Positions 24,864-32,783 of a stretch of 64,000 bases of DNA are shown here, piece after piece. Under the pieces are notes generated by a model. It was not told where the DNA came from. It ran no database searches and saw only the letters and a list, made by a program, of their open reading frames with translations. Source of the stretch: Mangrovimonas cancribranchiae (GTDB taxonomy: Bacteria > Bacteroidota > Bacteroidia > Flavobacteriales > Flavobacteriaceae); the NCBI RefSeq assembly GCF_037126245.1, contig NZ_CP136925.1:612001-676000 (forward strand), written 5' to 3'. Position 1 is the stretch's first letter, and the number at the start of each line of letters is the position of its first letter. Made by a program: the position numbers and the translations under genes.

Positions 24864-25814
24864 ATGAGTGTAGTTTGGGTTTTGTTAGGACTTATGCTTT
24901 TAGTTGTTGGTGGAGAATTTTTGGTGAGGTCTTCTGTGGCATTGTCATTTAAGTTGAAACTTTCAAAGCTGGTAATAGGAATGACAGTGGTGTCGTTTGC
25001 TACATCTGCCCCAGAATTGTTGGTGAGTGTACAAGCTGCTTTAGATGGATCGTCCGATATTTCTCTTGGCAATGTTATTGGTTCCAACATAGCTAATATA
25101 GGTTTGGTGTTAGGGATTACAGCTATAATTTCGCCGTTGCTTGTCGATCGTGATTTTTACCGCCTGAACTGGCCAATGATGATGATTTTGTCCTTGTTGC
25201 TTTATGTTTTTTTAAGTCAGGATAAACTTTTAAGTAGGATTGAAGGTGTCATTTTTATGGTGGCTTTAATTGTTTTTTTAATTGTGCTTATTAGGGATTC
25301 CAGAAAAAGTAATCATGTTGAAGTTGAAGATGTAGATGATGCACTTCAAAAAACATCTAATTTTAAAATTGTCGTCTGGTTATTAATTGGTGCAGCGTCC
25401 TTGTATTTTGGTAGTGAATGGTTAGTAAGTGGTGCAAAAGATTTAGCTACATCGGTTGGTATTAGTGAGTATGCTATTTCGGTTACTGTAATAGCTATTG
25501 GTACAAGTGTTCCAGAGTTGGCGGCTTCGGTAATTGCTGCTCTAAAAAAGGAAAAAGCTATTTCTCTTGGAAATTTAATAGGGTCTAACATATTTAATAT
25601 TGCTTCAGTTTTAGGGATAACAGCTATTATTAAGCCAATTCAGGTAAATCCTAATACGCCAGAAATTTTATCGACAAACATTTTCTGGATGATTGGCTTT
25701 GCAGCTATATTAATTCCTTTAGTTTTTATTCCTAAACGGTTTGAGATTGGCCGATTAAAAGGGTTTTTAATTTTCGGTGCTTATCTAGTGTTTATAATGT
25801 TGTCTGTGTTATAA
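24864..25814 (+). CDS. Calcium/sodium antiporter (CaCA family, YrbG-like)
   Basis: 316 residues with about ten hydrophobic helices. The two inverted alpha-repeats are clear: TSAPELLVSVQAALDG with GNVIGSNIANIGLVLG in the first half, and GTSVPELAASVIAALKKE with GNLIGSNIFNIASVLG in the second. These form the ion-binding centre that exchanges Ca2+ (or K+/H+) for Na+ across the inner membrane. It is a single gene between the blaI promoter and a shared terminator with GSII. The ion actually moved is inferred from the family. Confidence 0.92.
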   Translation: MSVVWVLLGLMLLVVGGEFLVRSSVALSFKLKLSKLVIGMTVVSFATSAPELLVSVQAALDGSSDISLGNVIGSNIANIGLVLGITAIISPLLVDRDFYRLNWPMMMILSLLLYVFLSQDKLLSRIEGVIFMVALIVFLIVLIRDSRKSNHVEVEDVDDALQKTSNFKIVVWLLIGAASLYFGSEWLVSGAKDLATSVGISEYAISVTVIAIGTSVPELAASVIAALKKEKAISLGNLIGSNIFNIASVLGITAIIKPIQVNPNTPEILSTNIFWMIGFAAILIPLVFIPKRFEIGRLKGFLIFGAYLVFIMLSVL

Positions 25815-25817
25815 ATA

Positions 25818-25851
25818 AAAAAGACCTGCCCAAAAAAAAGCAAGTCTTTTT
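25818..25851. terminator. Bidirectional terminator between the antiporter and GSII genes
   Basis: AAAAAGAC-c-TGC (25818-25829) pairs with GCA-a-GTCTTTTT (25840-25851) across an A-rich loop, with A and T runs on both sides. It separates two convergent genes and could serve both. Confidence 0.65.
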
Positions 25852-25875
25852 ATTATAAACAAAAACAGATGTTTT

Positions 25876-26886
25876 TTATACGTCTGCAGATTTAACAGTC
25901 TCAACAATTCGTCCTGCGATTTTGTATGGGTCGCCGTTAGATGCTGGTCTTCTGTCTTCCAGCCAGCCTTTCCAGCCTTTTTCAACTGTGATAATAGGAA
26001 TTCTTATAGAGGCACCTCTATCTGAAATGCCATAGCTAAAGTCATCTATAGATGCCGTTTCGTGATCTCCAGTTAAACGCTCGTCGTTAAACTCTCCATA
26101 AACAGCAATATGTTCTTTAGTTACAGGTCTAAAGGCTTCACAAATTTTCATGTAAGTCTCTTTGTCACCACATTCTCTTAAGATAGAGTTAGAGAAGTTG
26201 GCATGCATACCAGACCCGTTCCAATCTCCTTTTACAGGTTTTGGATGGTATTCAATATAATAACCATATTTTTCGGTTAATCGATCTAGTAAGTATCGTG
26301 CAATCCAAATTTCATCGCCCGCCTTTTTTGCTCCTTTAGCAAAAAGTTGAAACTCCCATTGTCCTGAAGCAACTTCTTGATTGATGCCTTCAAAGTTTAA
26401 ACCAGCCTCAATACATAAATCTGCATGTTCTTCAACAAAATCTCTACCGTGCGTATTTCTTCCACCAACAGAGCAGTAATACATACCTTGAGGTCCAGGA
26501 TATCCACCTATAGGAAAGCCTAAAGGTAATTGTGTGTGTGTGTCCATAATGAAGTATTCTTGTTCAAAGCCAAACCAAAAATCGTTGTTGTCATCATTAA
26601 TTGTAGCTCTTGCATTTGATTCGTGAGGTGTGCCATCAGCATTTAATACTTCTGTCATTACTAAGTAACCATTTTTTCTAGCAGGGTCAGGAAAAATAGC
26701 AACAGGTTTTAAAAGACAATCAGAAGAATTTCCTTCTGCTTGTTTTGTAGAACTGCCATCAAAAGACCAAATAGGGCAGTCTTCAAGTTTGCCACTAAAG
26801 TTTTCTTCAATTTTAGTTTTACTTCTCATGTTTTGAGTTGGGTAGTAGCCATCAAGCCAAATGTACTCAAGTTTAGATTTTGCCAT
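25876..26886 (-). CDS. Glutamine synthetase type II (eukaryote-like GSII)
   Basis: 336 residues, the short GSII length. It starts EYIWLDGYYPTQNMRSKTK and CPIWSFDGSSTKQAEG, then has FGFEQEYFIMD for the metal-binding Glu region, GDWNGSGMHANFS, and HETASIDDFSYGISDRGASIRIP for the ATP/glutamate site. It makes glutamine from glutamate, ammonia and ATP in the cytosol. GSII lacks the adenylylation loop of GSI, so it is likely controlled at transcription. It is divergent from a second, unrelated-length glutamine synthetase (GSIII) across 250 bp. Confidence 0.94.
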   Translation of the reverse strand: MAKSKLEYIWLDGYYPTQNMRSKTKIEENFSGKLEDCPIWSFDGSSTKQAEGNSSDCLLKPVAIFPDPARKNGYLVMTEVLNADGTPHESNARATINDDNNDFWFGFEQEYFIMDTHTQLPLGFPIGGYPGPQGMYYCSVGGRNTHGRDFVEEHADLCIEAGLNFEGINQEVASGQWEFQLFAKGAKKAGDEIWIARYLLDRLTEKYGYYIEYHPKPVKGDWNGSGMHANFSNSILRECGDKETYMKICEAFRPVTKEHIAVYGEFNDERLTGDHETASIDDFSYGISDRGASIRIPIITVEKGWKGWLEDRRPASNGDPYKIAGRIVETVKSADV

Positions 26887-26913
26887 TACGTTATTAGTTT
26901 TTTAATTATGGTG

Positions 26914-26921
26914 CAAATATA
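26914..26921 (-). promoter_or_regulatory. Candidate promoter -7 element for GSII (TATATTTG)
   Basis: Minus-strand TATATTTG matches TAnnTTTG, 27 nt before the GSII ATG, in the shared 250-bp divergent region with GSIII. Confidence 0.45.
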
Positions 26922-27100
26922 TGTTATCAATTTTAAACCTTGTTTTTTTTAGGGTTATTTTTATTTAAAAAAAAGGATTTTTGAAATTTACCCTGTTTTT
27001 TATGGGGTGTTTTTGGTTTTTTGTGGTAAAATGTTTAAAAAAGCTTCAGGATTGTTAATAATATGAGACAGTTTTACTTTACTCTTTTTATAGACCGTAG

Positions 27101-27108
27101 TAATTTTG
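27101..27108 (+). promoter_or_regulatory. Candidate promoter -7 element for GSIII (TAATTTTG)
   Basis: TAATTTTG matches TAnnTTTG, 28 nt before the GSIII ATG. About 180 bp separate it from the divergent GSII -7 element; that stretch is T-rich with no further clear feature. Confidence 0.45.
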
Positions 27109-27136
27109 TTTTTATCAACATAAAAATCAATTTAAA

Positions 27137-29323
27137 ATGTCTACACTTAGATTTCATGCTATTAAAGAATCCTTAAATAGAACACCTGTTCAAGTTGAGG
27201 AGCCTTCAAGACGATCAGAAGTTTTTGGAGAGAATGTGTTCAATGAGCCCGCTATGCGTCAATTTTTAACCAAAAAAGCATATGAAAGTGTTATGTCTGC
27301 TATTGAGAATGGCGCTAAAATAGATAGAGATGTTGCAGACCATATTTCAACAGGGATGAAAGAATGGGCAATTTTAAAAGGAGCAACCCATTACACACAT
27401 TGGTTTCAGCCATTAACAGGAACAACAGCAGAAAAGCATGATGCATTTTTTGAGCCTATAGGGAATGGTAGAGCGATAGAACGATTTGGAGGAGGGCAAT
27501 TAGTGCAACAAGAGCCAGATGCATCTAGTTTTCCTAATGGAGGGATAAGAAATACATTTGAGGCACGAGGATATACTGCCTGGGATCCAACATCGCCTGC
27601 TTTTATTTATGGAACTACATTATGTATTCCAACTGTTTTTGTGGCTTACACAGGTGAAGCTTTAGATTATAAAACACCTTTATTACGTGCGCTTCAAGCG
27701 GTAGATAATGCGGCAGTTGCTGTATGTAAATATTTTGATAAAAATGTTAAAAAAGTAAACGCCTCTTTAGGTTGGGAGCAAGAATACTTTTTAATAGATA
27801 GCGCTTTGGCGGCGTCAAGACCAGATATAACATTAACAGGTAGAACTTTGTTAGGTCATGCGGCGGCAAAAGGGCAGCAGTTAGACGATCATTATTTTGG
27901 GACTATTCCTAATCGCGCTATGGCTTTTATGCGTGATTTTGAAAATGAGTGTATCTTATTAGGAATACCTGTTAAAACGAGACATAATGAAGTAGCGCCA
28001 AACCAGTTTGAATTGGCGCCTATATATGAGGAGGCAAATTTAGCGGTAGATCATAATTCGTTATTGATGGATGTTATGAATCGTGTGGCTGAGAGACATA
28101 ATTTTAAAGTTTTACTTCATGAGAAACCTTTTGCAGGTGTTAATGGTTCTGGAAAACATAACAATTGGAGTTTAGGTACAGATACTGGTGTAAATTTATT
28201 AAGCCCAGGAAAAACACCTATGAGTAACCTGCAATTTTTAACCTTTTTTATCAATACAATTAAAGCAGTTTGCGATAATGAAGAATTGTTGCGGGCAGCA
28301 ATAGCTTCGGCAAGTAATGATCATAGACTGGGAGCAAACGAAGCGCCACCAGCTATTATATCAGTATTTATAGGTGAGCAGTTAACAGGTGTTTTACAGG
28401 AATTGGAAAATGTAACCTCAGGAAAATTGTCACCTAAAGAAAAGACCGATTTAAAGTTAAATGTTGTTGGGAAGATTCCAGAAATACTTCTAGATAATAC
28501 TGATAGAAACCGTACGTCGCCATTTGCATTTACTGGAAATAAGTTTGAGTTTAGAGCAGTTGGTTCTTGGGCAAATTGTGCTAATCCAATGACCGTATTA
28601 AACACTATTGTGGCAAAACAATTAAAAAACTTTAAAGTAGAAGTTGATAAGTTAATCGACACCAAAAAACTTAAAAAAGACGAAGCTGTATTTAATGTTT
28701 TAAGAGAGTATATAAAAGCTTCTAAAAGTATTCTGTTTGAAGGTAATGGCTATGGCGAAGCTTGGGAGAAAGAAGCCAAAAAACGAGGGTTGAGTAATAA
28801 CAAAACAACTCCAGAAGCTCTAAAAGTAAAGGTTAGCGACAAGGTGATTAATCTCTTTGAGGAAATGGGGGTTATGAATGCTGTAGAGTCCAAAGCACGT
28901 TACGAAATAGAAATGGAAGAATATGTTTTGCGTATTCAAATTGAAGGTCGTGTTTTAGGTGATATAGCTAGAAATCATGTTGTTCCAACTACCGTGCGTT
29001 ATCAAAATATTTTAATAGACAATGTTAAAGGGTTAAAAGAAATATATGGAGCTAATTATAAGAAGTTCGCAAAAGAACAATTAAGTTTAATCGAGGATAT
29101 TTCTCAGCGTCTAGAGGTTATAAATTCAACCATAACCAAAATGATTGACGAGCGTAAAAAAGCAAATAAAATGACAGATATTGAAAAGAAAGCAAAAGCT
29201 TACTGTCATAAGGTGAAACCACTTTTCTCGGACATTAGATACCATTGCGATAAGTTAGAGCTTTTGGTTGATGACGAGTTGTGGCCATTAACCAAATACA
29301 GAGAGTTACTTTTTACAAAATAG
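27137..29323 (+). CDS. glnN: Glutamine synthetase type III
   Basis: 728 residues, the large GSIII form common in Bacteroidota and cyanobacteria. The catalytic core has FEPIGNGRAIERFGGGQLVQQEPDASS (GSIII-specific), LGWEQEYFLID, KTRHNEVAPNQFELAP, GVNGSGKHNNWSLGTDTG and NRTSPFAFTGNKFEFRAVGS. A long helical C-terminal domain follows. It forms glutamine from glutamate and ammonia. The paired GSII gene upstream on the other strand points to a nitrogen-assimilation locus; regulation is likely by nitrogen state but no operator was identified. Confidence 0.95.
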   Translation: MSTLRFHAIKESLNRTPVQVEEPSRRSEVFGENVFNEPAMRQFLTKKAYESVMSAIENGAKIDRDVADHISTGMKEWAILKGATHYTHWFQPLTGTTAEKHDAFFEPIGNGRAIERFGGGQLVQQEPDASSFPNGGIRNTFEARGYTAWDPTSPAFIYGTTLCIPTVFVAYTGEALDYKTPLLRALQAVDNAAVAVCKYFDKNVKKVNASLGWEQEYFLIDSALAASRPDITLTGRTLLGHAAAKGQQLDDHYFGTIPNRAMAFMRDFENECILLGIPVKTRHNEVAPNQFELAPIYEEANLAVDHNSLLMDVMNRVAERHNFKVLLHEKPFAGVNGSGKHNNWSLGTDTGVNLLSPGKTPMSNLQFLTFFINTIKAVCDNEELLRAAIASASNDHRLGANEAPPAIISVFIGEQLTGVLQELENVTSGKLSPKEKTDLKLNVVGKIPEILLDNTDRNRTSPFAFTGNKFEFRAVGSWANCANPMTVLNTIVAKQLKNFKVEVDKLIDTKKLKKDEAVFNVLREYIKASKSILFEGNGYGEAWEKEAKKRGLSNNKTTPEALKVKVSDKVINLFEEMGVMNAVESKARYEIEMEEYVLRIQIEGRVLGDIARNHVVPTTVRYQNILIDNVKGLKEIYGANYKKFAKEQLSLIEDISQRLEVINSTITKMIDERKKANKMTDIEKKAKAYCHKVKPLFSDIRYHCDKLELLVDDELWPLTKYRELLFTK

Positions 29324-29455
29324 CCTAAGGTTTTGTGTGCTTAAGTGTCGTTTATCTTGTAATAGACGTATGTTAACGAAAAAAGTGTTAAATGTATATT
29401 TCTAAGGCTGGTTTTTAGTATTTTAGTACTGCTATTAATCAATATTATATTAAAC

Positions 29456-29575
29456 ATGAAACGGCTCTTAATTAGTGTCCTTTTATTGATGATTGCTACA
29501 TTTATTTTTTCGCAGTCAGATGATGAAAAAGAATCAAAGCAACAAGATATCGTCATGAAAGTACCAAGTAAATAG
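29456..29575 (+). CDS. Possible short exported peptide (39 aa)
   Basis: An ATG frame of 39 codons with a hydrophobic segment LLISVLLLMIATFIFSQ that reads like a flavobacterial signal peptide ending at FSQ, then about 19 charged residues (SDDEKESKQQ). The pattern of a short Lys/Arg start, hydrophobic core and SQ boundary is seen in other exported proteins of the window. No promoter match was found and it is very short. It may be real or a remnant. Confidence 0.35.
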   Translation: MKRLLISVLLLMIATFIFSQSDDEKESKQQDIVMKVPSK

Positions 29576-29728
29576 AACGAGTACCTCCTTAATCTAAATA
29601 GATAAAGAAAACAGAAACCTTTTTAGCTATTGCAATTTTGTAAAAGTTATTAAGGTTTTTTTTGTGTATTATATTGAGGTTTAAATAGTTTGATTTTGTA
29701 GTTTTAAATAAAAAATATATTAATCTTA

Positions 29729-30382
29729 ATGCCTATTAATAAAAATCTTAAAGTCTTAACCTTAATTGTTTTTGGATGGAGTTTTATTACTGCTTTTTCT
29801 CAGGAAGCAAATTCTAGCTATTTCAAAAAAGAAAACTTCTTTATTTATAGAGGGAATAATGTTTTAGAAGGTGGATTAGGAACTTCGGTTATTAATGGAG
29901 ATTATTCTAATCCCATGTTTGAAATTTATTTTAAAGCCGGATATAAGCGCTATATCATTCCATATGTTAATGTAAATGTGTCTTACCATAAATTTAATCT
30001 CGCGGCAAAAAATATTTATAATGAAGGGTTTATGTCTTTTGATGTTAATTTGGAGGCTACGTTAATGCCTTATGATAAATTTTCGCCACATATATATGTT
30101 GGAGGAGGAATTCATGCATCAAACTATTTTAATCAAACAGATCCTAAAGCACAAGCCGGTATAGCTTTGGAGTATATTTTTTCTGATAATATTGGGTTGA
30201 AAATATTTTCCGATTATAATCATGTTTTTTCCGATTTAGTGGATGGTTTAGCATATGGAAAGTCAAACGATGTTTACTGGCGTTTAGGCTTTGGTGTAAA
30301 TTACTATTTTGGTAGAAAACGTGTAAAACATTCTAATCAGCCTACAATAATTAATTCAAACCCAATAATAGACAATAAATAA
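29729..30382 (+). CDS. Exported protein, probable outer-membrane beta-barrel
   Basis: 217 residues with a signal peptide (LKVLTLIVFGWSFITAFSQ). The remainder alternates hydrophobic/aromatic beta-strands with short turns (GYKRYIIPYVNVNVSYHKF, then HIYVGGGIHASNYF, then YWRLGFGVNYYFGRKR), typical of small outer-membrane barrels. I do not recognise a named family with confidence; it resembles the curli-assembly-associated or OmpA-barrel-like proteins of Flavobacteria. It lies between GSIII and purM without clear operon linkage. Function unknown. Confidence 0.7.
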   Translation: MPINKNLKVLTLIVFGWSFITAFSQEANSSYFKKENFFIYRGNNVLEGGLGTSVINGDYSNPMFEIYFKAGYKRYIIPYVNVNVSYHKFNLAAKNIYNEGFMSFDVNLEATLMPYDKFSPHIYVGGGIHASNYFNQTDPKAQAGIALEYIFSDNIGLKIFSDYNHVFSDLVDGLAYGKSNDVYWRLGFGVNYYFGRKRVKHSNQPTIINSNPIIDNK

Positions 30383-30393
30383 ATTACAATTAT

Positions 30394-30401
30394 TACTTTT
30401 G
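30394..30401 (+). promoter_or_regulatory. Candidate promoter -7 element for purM (TACTTTTG)
   Basis: TACTTTTG matches TAnnTTTG, 17 nt before the ATG, in the 36-bp gap after the barrel protein. Confidence 0.4.
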
Positions 30402-30418
30402 CATTTCAAACCCATCCT

Positions 30419-31597
30419 ATGAGTAAAGAAATAAGCAAAAGATATGCTCAAAGAGGTGTTTCTGCCTCAAAAGAAGATGTACATAACGCTATCAAGAATA
30501 TAGATAAAGGGTTGTTCCCTAAAGCCTTTTGTAAAATTGTACCAGATTACTTAACAAATAACGAGGATTATTGTTTGGTCATGCATGCCGATGGTGCAGG
30601 AACAAAAAGTTCTTTAGCCTACATGTATTGGAAAGAAACAGGAGATATTTCTGTGTGGAAAGGTATTGCGCAAGATGCATTAATAATGAATATTGATGAT
30701 TTATTGTGTGTTGGAGCAACAGATAATATTATGTTATCGTCAACTATTGGACGCAATAAAAATGTTATTCCAGGAGACGTTATTTCGGCTATTATTAATG
30801 GCACAGAAGAGCTTATTTCCGAATTAAAAAACTTTGGTGTAACCATTCACTCCACAGGTGGCGAAACTGCAGATGTTGGTGATTTGGTTAGAACAATTAT
30901 CGTAGATTCCACGGTAACGGCAAGAGTAAAAAGAGATCAAGTTATCGATAATGCCAATATTCAAGCAGGTGATGTTATTGTTGGGCTAGAATCGTTTGGG
31001 CAGGCAACATACGAAACATCGTACAATGGCGGTATGGGAAGTAATGGGTTAACATCGGCACGTCACGATGTTTTTCATGAGTATTTAGCAGAAAAATTTC
31101 CTGAGAGTTTTGATAGCTCGGTTCCTGAAGATTTAGTGTACTCTGGAAATGTAAAACTAACCGATTCTGTAGAGAATTCACCAATAGATGCAGGTAAGCT
31201 TGTATTGTCTCCAACAAGAACGTATGCTCCCATAATTAAAAAAATCCTTGATCATTATGATAGTAAGGATGTGCATGGCATGGTACATTGTAGTGGTGGC
31301 GCACAAACTAAGATTCTTCATTTTGTAGATAATTTACATATTGTTAAAGATAATATGTTTAGTATTCCACCGTTGTTTAAGCTAATTCAAGAGCAATCTA
31401 AAACAGATTGGAAAGAAATGTATCAGGTGTTTAATTGTGGTCATAGAATGGAGTTGTATGTAAATAAAGAGATTGCGAATGATATTATTGCAATATCAAA
31501 AAGTTTTAATGTCGATGCTAAAATTATAGGTCGTGTTGAAGCTTCTCCAGAGAAGAGACTAACTATTAAAAGTGAGTTTGGAACGTTCGAATATTAA
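30419..31597 (+). CDS. purM: Phosphoribosylformylglycinamidine cyclo-ligase (AIR synthase), Bacteroidota form
   Basis: 392 residues, about 45 longer than E. coli PurM but normal for Bacteroidota. YAQRGVSASKEDVHNAIKN is the N-terminal part, HADGAGTKSSLAY the conserved active-site block, then NIDDLLCVGATDN, TGGETADVGDLV and the ATP-binding GLESFG. The second half has MVHCSGGAQTKI. It closes FGAM to AIR using ATP in purine synthesis. A DUF3078 gene follows after 21 bp. Confidence 0.88.
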   Translation: MSKEISKRYAQRGVSASKEDVHNAIKNIDKGLFPKAFCKIVPDYLTNNEDYCLVMHADGAGTKSSLAYMYWKETGDISVWKGIAQDALIMNIDDLLCVGATDNIMLSSTIGRNKNVIPGDVISAIINGTEELISELKNFGVTIHSTGGETADVGDLVRTIIVDSTVTARVKRDQVIDNANIQAGDVIVGLESFGQATYETSYNGGMGSNGLTSARHDVFHEYLAEKFPESFDSSVPEDLVYSGNVKLTDSVENSPIDAGKLVLSPTRTYAPIIKKILDHYDSKDVHGMVHCSGGAQTKILHFVDNLHIVKDNMFSIPPLFKLIQEQSKTDWKEMYQVFNCGHRMELYVNKEIANDIIAISKSFNVDAKIIGRVEASPEKRLTIKSEFGTFEY

Positions 31598-31618
31598 TAA
31601 TTTATAATACTTTTTAAA

Positions 31619-32584
31619 ATGAGAGTCTTGTTTTGTTTAGTGGTTCTGTTTGTGTCTAATTTATGCATGGCTCAACCAGATTCTTTATTTTTTTATGTAA
31701 ATGACGATGTAAAGTTGCCAACAAAAGGGACTTGGGAGCAGACTAACAAAGCTGGTTTAGATATAAGTGAGGTGGCTTTTGTTAACTGGAATGCTGGTGG
31801 TAGTAACTCTATTTCTGCGTTGTTAAGTTTCCAAAGTCAGCTAAAATATCAATTCAGACACTTTTTTTGGAACACTAATTTGCTCACGCGCTACGGAATA
31901 AATAAACAGCAAGAACAAAAAATGCGTAAAACAGATGATATTATAGATATTAGCTCTGTTGTAGGGTATCGAAAAGATACGCTAACCAATTGGTATTATT
32001 CTGCACGATTTAATTTTAAATCGCAGTTTACTAATGGTTATAATTACCCCGATAAAAATAAGGCTATTTCAAGGTTTATGGCACCAGGATACTTGTTTTT
32101 GGGAGGTGGTGTCGAGTACGGGAAAAATATTGATGAATTTTCTAGTTACTTTTCTCCGTTAACATTAAAAGCGACCTTTGTTTTAGATGAAGAGTTGGCG
32201 AATTTAGGCTCATTTGGAGTGCGGCCAGCAGAATATGATAGCGAAGGCAATTTAATTCGTGAAGGAGAAAAAGTAAGAAAAGAAATAGGTGTGTTGCTTA
32301 CAAATGCCTATGAAGCTCAGTTATTCGAAAATATTTCAGTAAAACATTTTGTAAGCTTCTACACAGATTACCTAAACAACTTTGGTAACATTGATGTTGA
32401 TTGGCAGGTAAACTTTGATTTTAAAGTAAATGACTTCGTAAGAGCGACATTAGGATCGCATTTAAGATATGACGATGACACTAAAGTTTTAGTCGAAACT
32501 GATGTAGAAGGCGAGTACGAAGAAGAAGGTGCAACCGTACAATGGAAACAGCTACTTGGTGTAGGTGTTGTAGTCGATTTTTAA
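31619..32584 (+). CDS. DUF3078 outer-membrane/periplasmic protein
   Basis: 321 residues with a signal peptide (RVLFCLVVLFVSNLCMAQ). The mature part is beta-rich with repeated aromatic strands and matches DUF3078 (VAFVNWNAGGSNSISALLSF, then FFWNTNLLTRYGINKQ, then FVSFYTDYLNNFGNIDVDW). Such proteins are predicted outer-membrane beta-barrels found throughout Bacteroidota; function unknown. It follows purM by 21 bp. Downstream is a weak hairpin TCAAC-N8-GTTGA (about 32630-32647) with a T-rich tail preceded by TTTTAGTTAGTTTT. Confidence 0.85.
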   Translation: MRVLFCLVVLFVSNLCMAQPDSLFFYVNDDVKLPTKGTWEQTNKAGLDISEVAFVNWNAGGSNSISALLSFQSQLKYQFRHFFWNTNLLTRYGINKQQEQKMRKTDDIIDISSVVGYRKDTLTNWYYSARFNFKSQFTNGYNYPDKNKAISRFMAPGYLFLGGGVEYGKNIDEFSSYFSPLTLKATFVLDEELANLGSFGVRPAEYDSEGNLIREGEKVRKEIGVLLTNAYEAQLFENISVKHFVSFYTDYLNNFGNIDVDWQVNFDFKVNDFVRATLGSHLRYDDDTKVLVETDVEGEYEEEGATVQWKQLLGVGVVVDF

Positions 32585-32783
32585 AATTCATATTAAACAA
32601 TATACATTTTAGTTAGTTTTAAAAAATTGTCAACTTTTTATTGTTGATAAATTTTTAACGCGCTGATTTATAGTGGTGTTGTTGGTTTTTCCTGATAACT
32701 TCATGACTTTTGTTATTTTTTAAGTTGGTAATTTTTGCTATGTTCACACCAAGTTTTAATCCAGCAAAAATCACAAAATCATT

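Noticed and set aside
32585-32783. Possible B12 riboswitch upstream of nrdJ
   Set aside because: No B12-box-like sequence or stem arrangement was seen; only a weak hairpin that fits a DUF3078 terminator.
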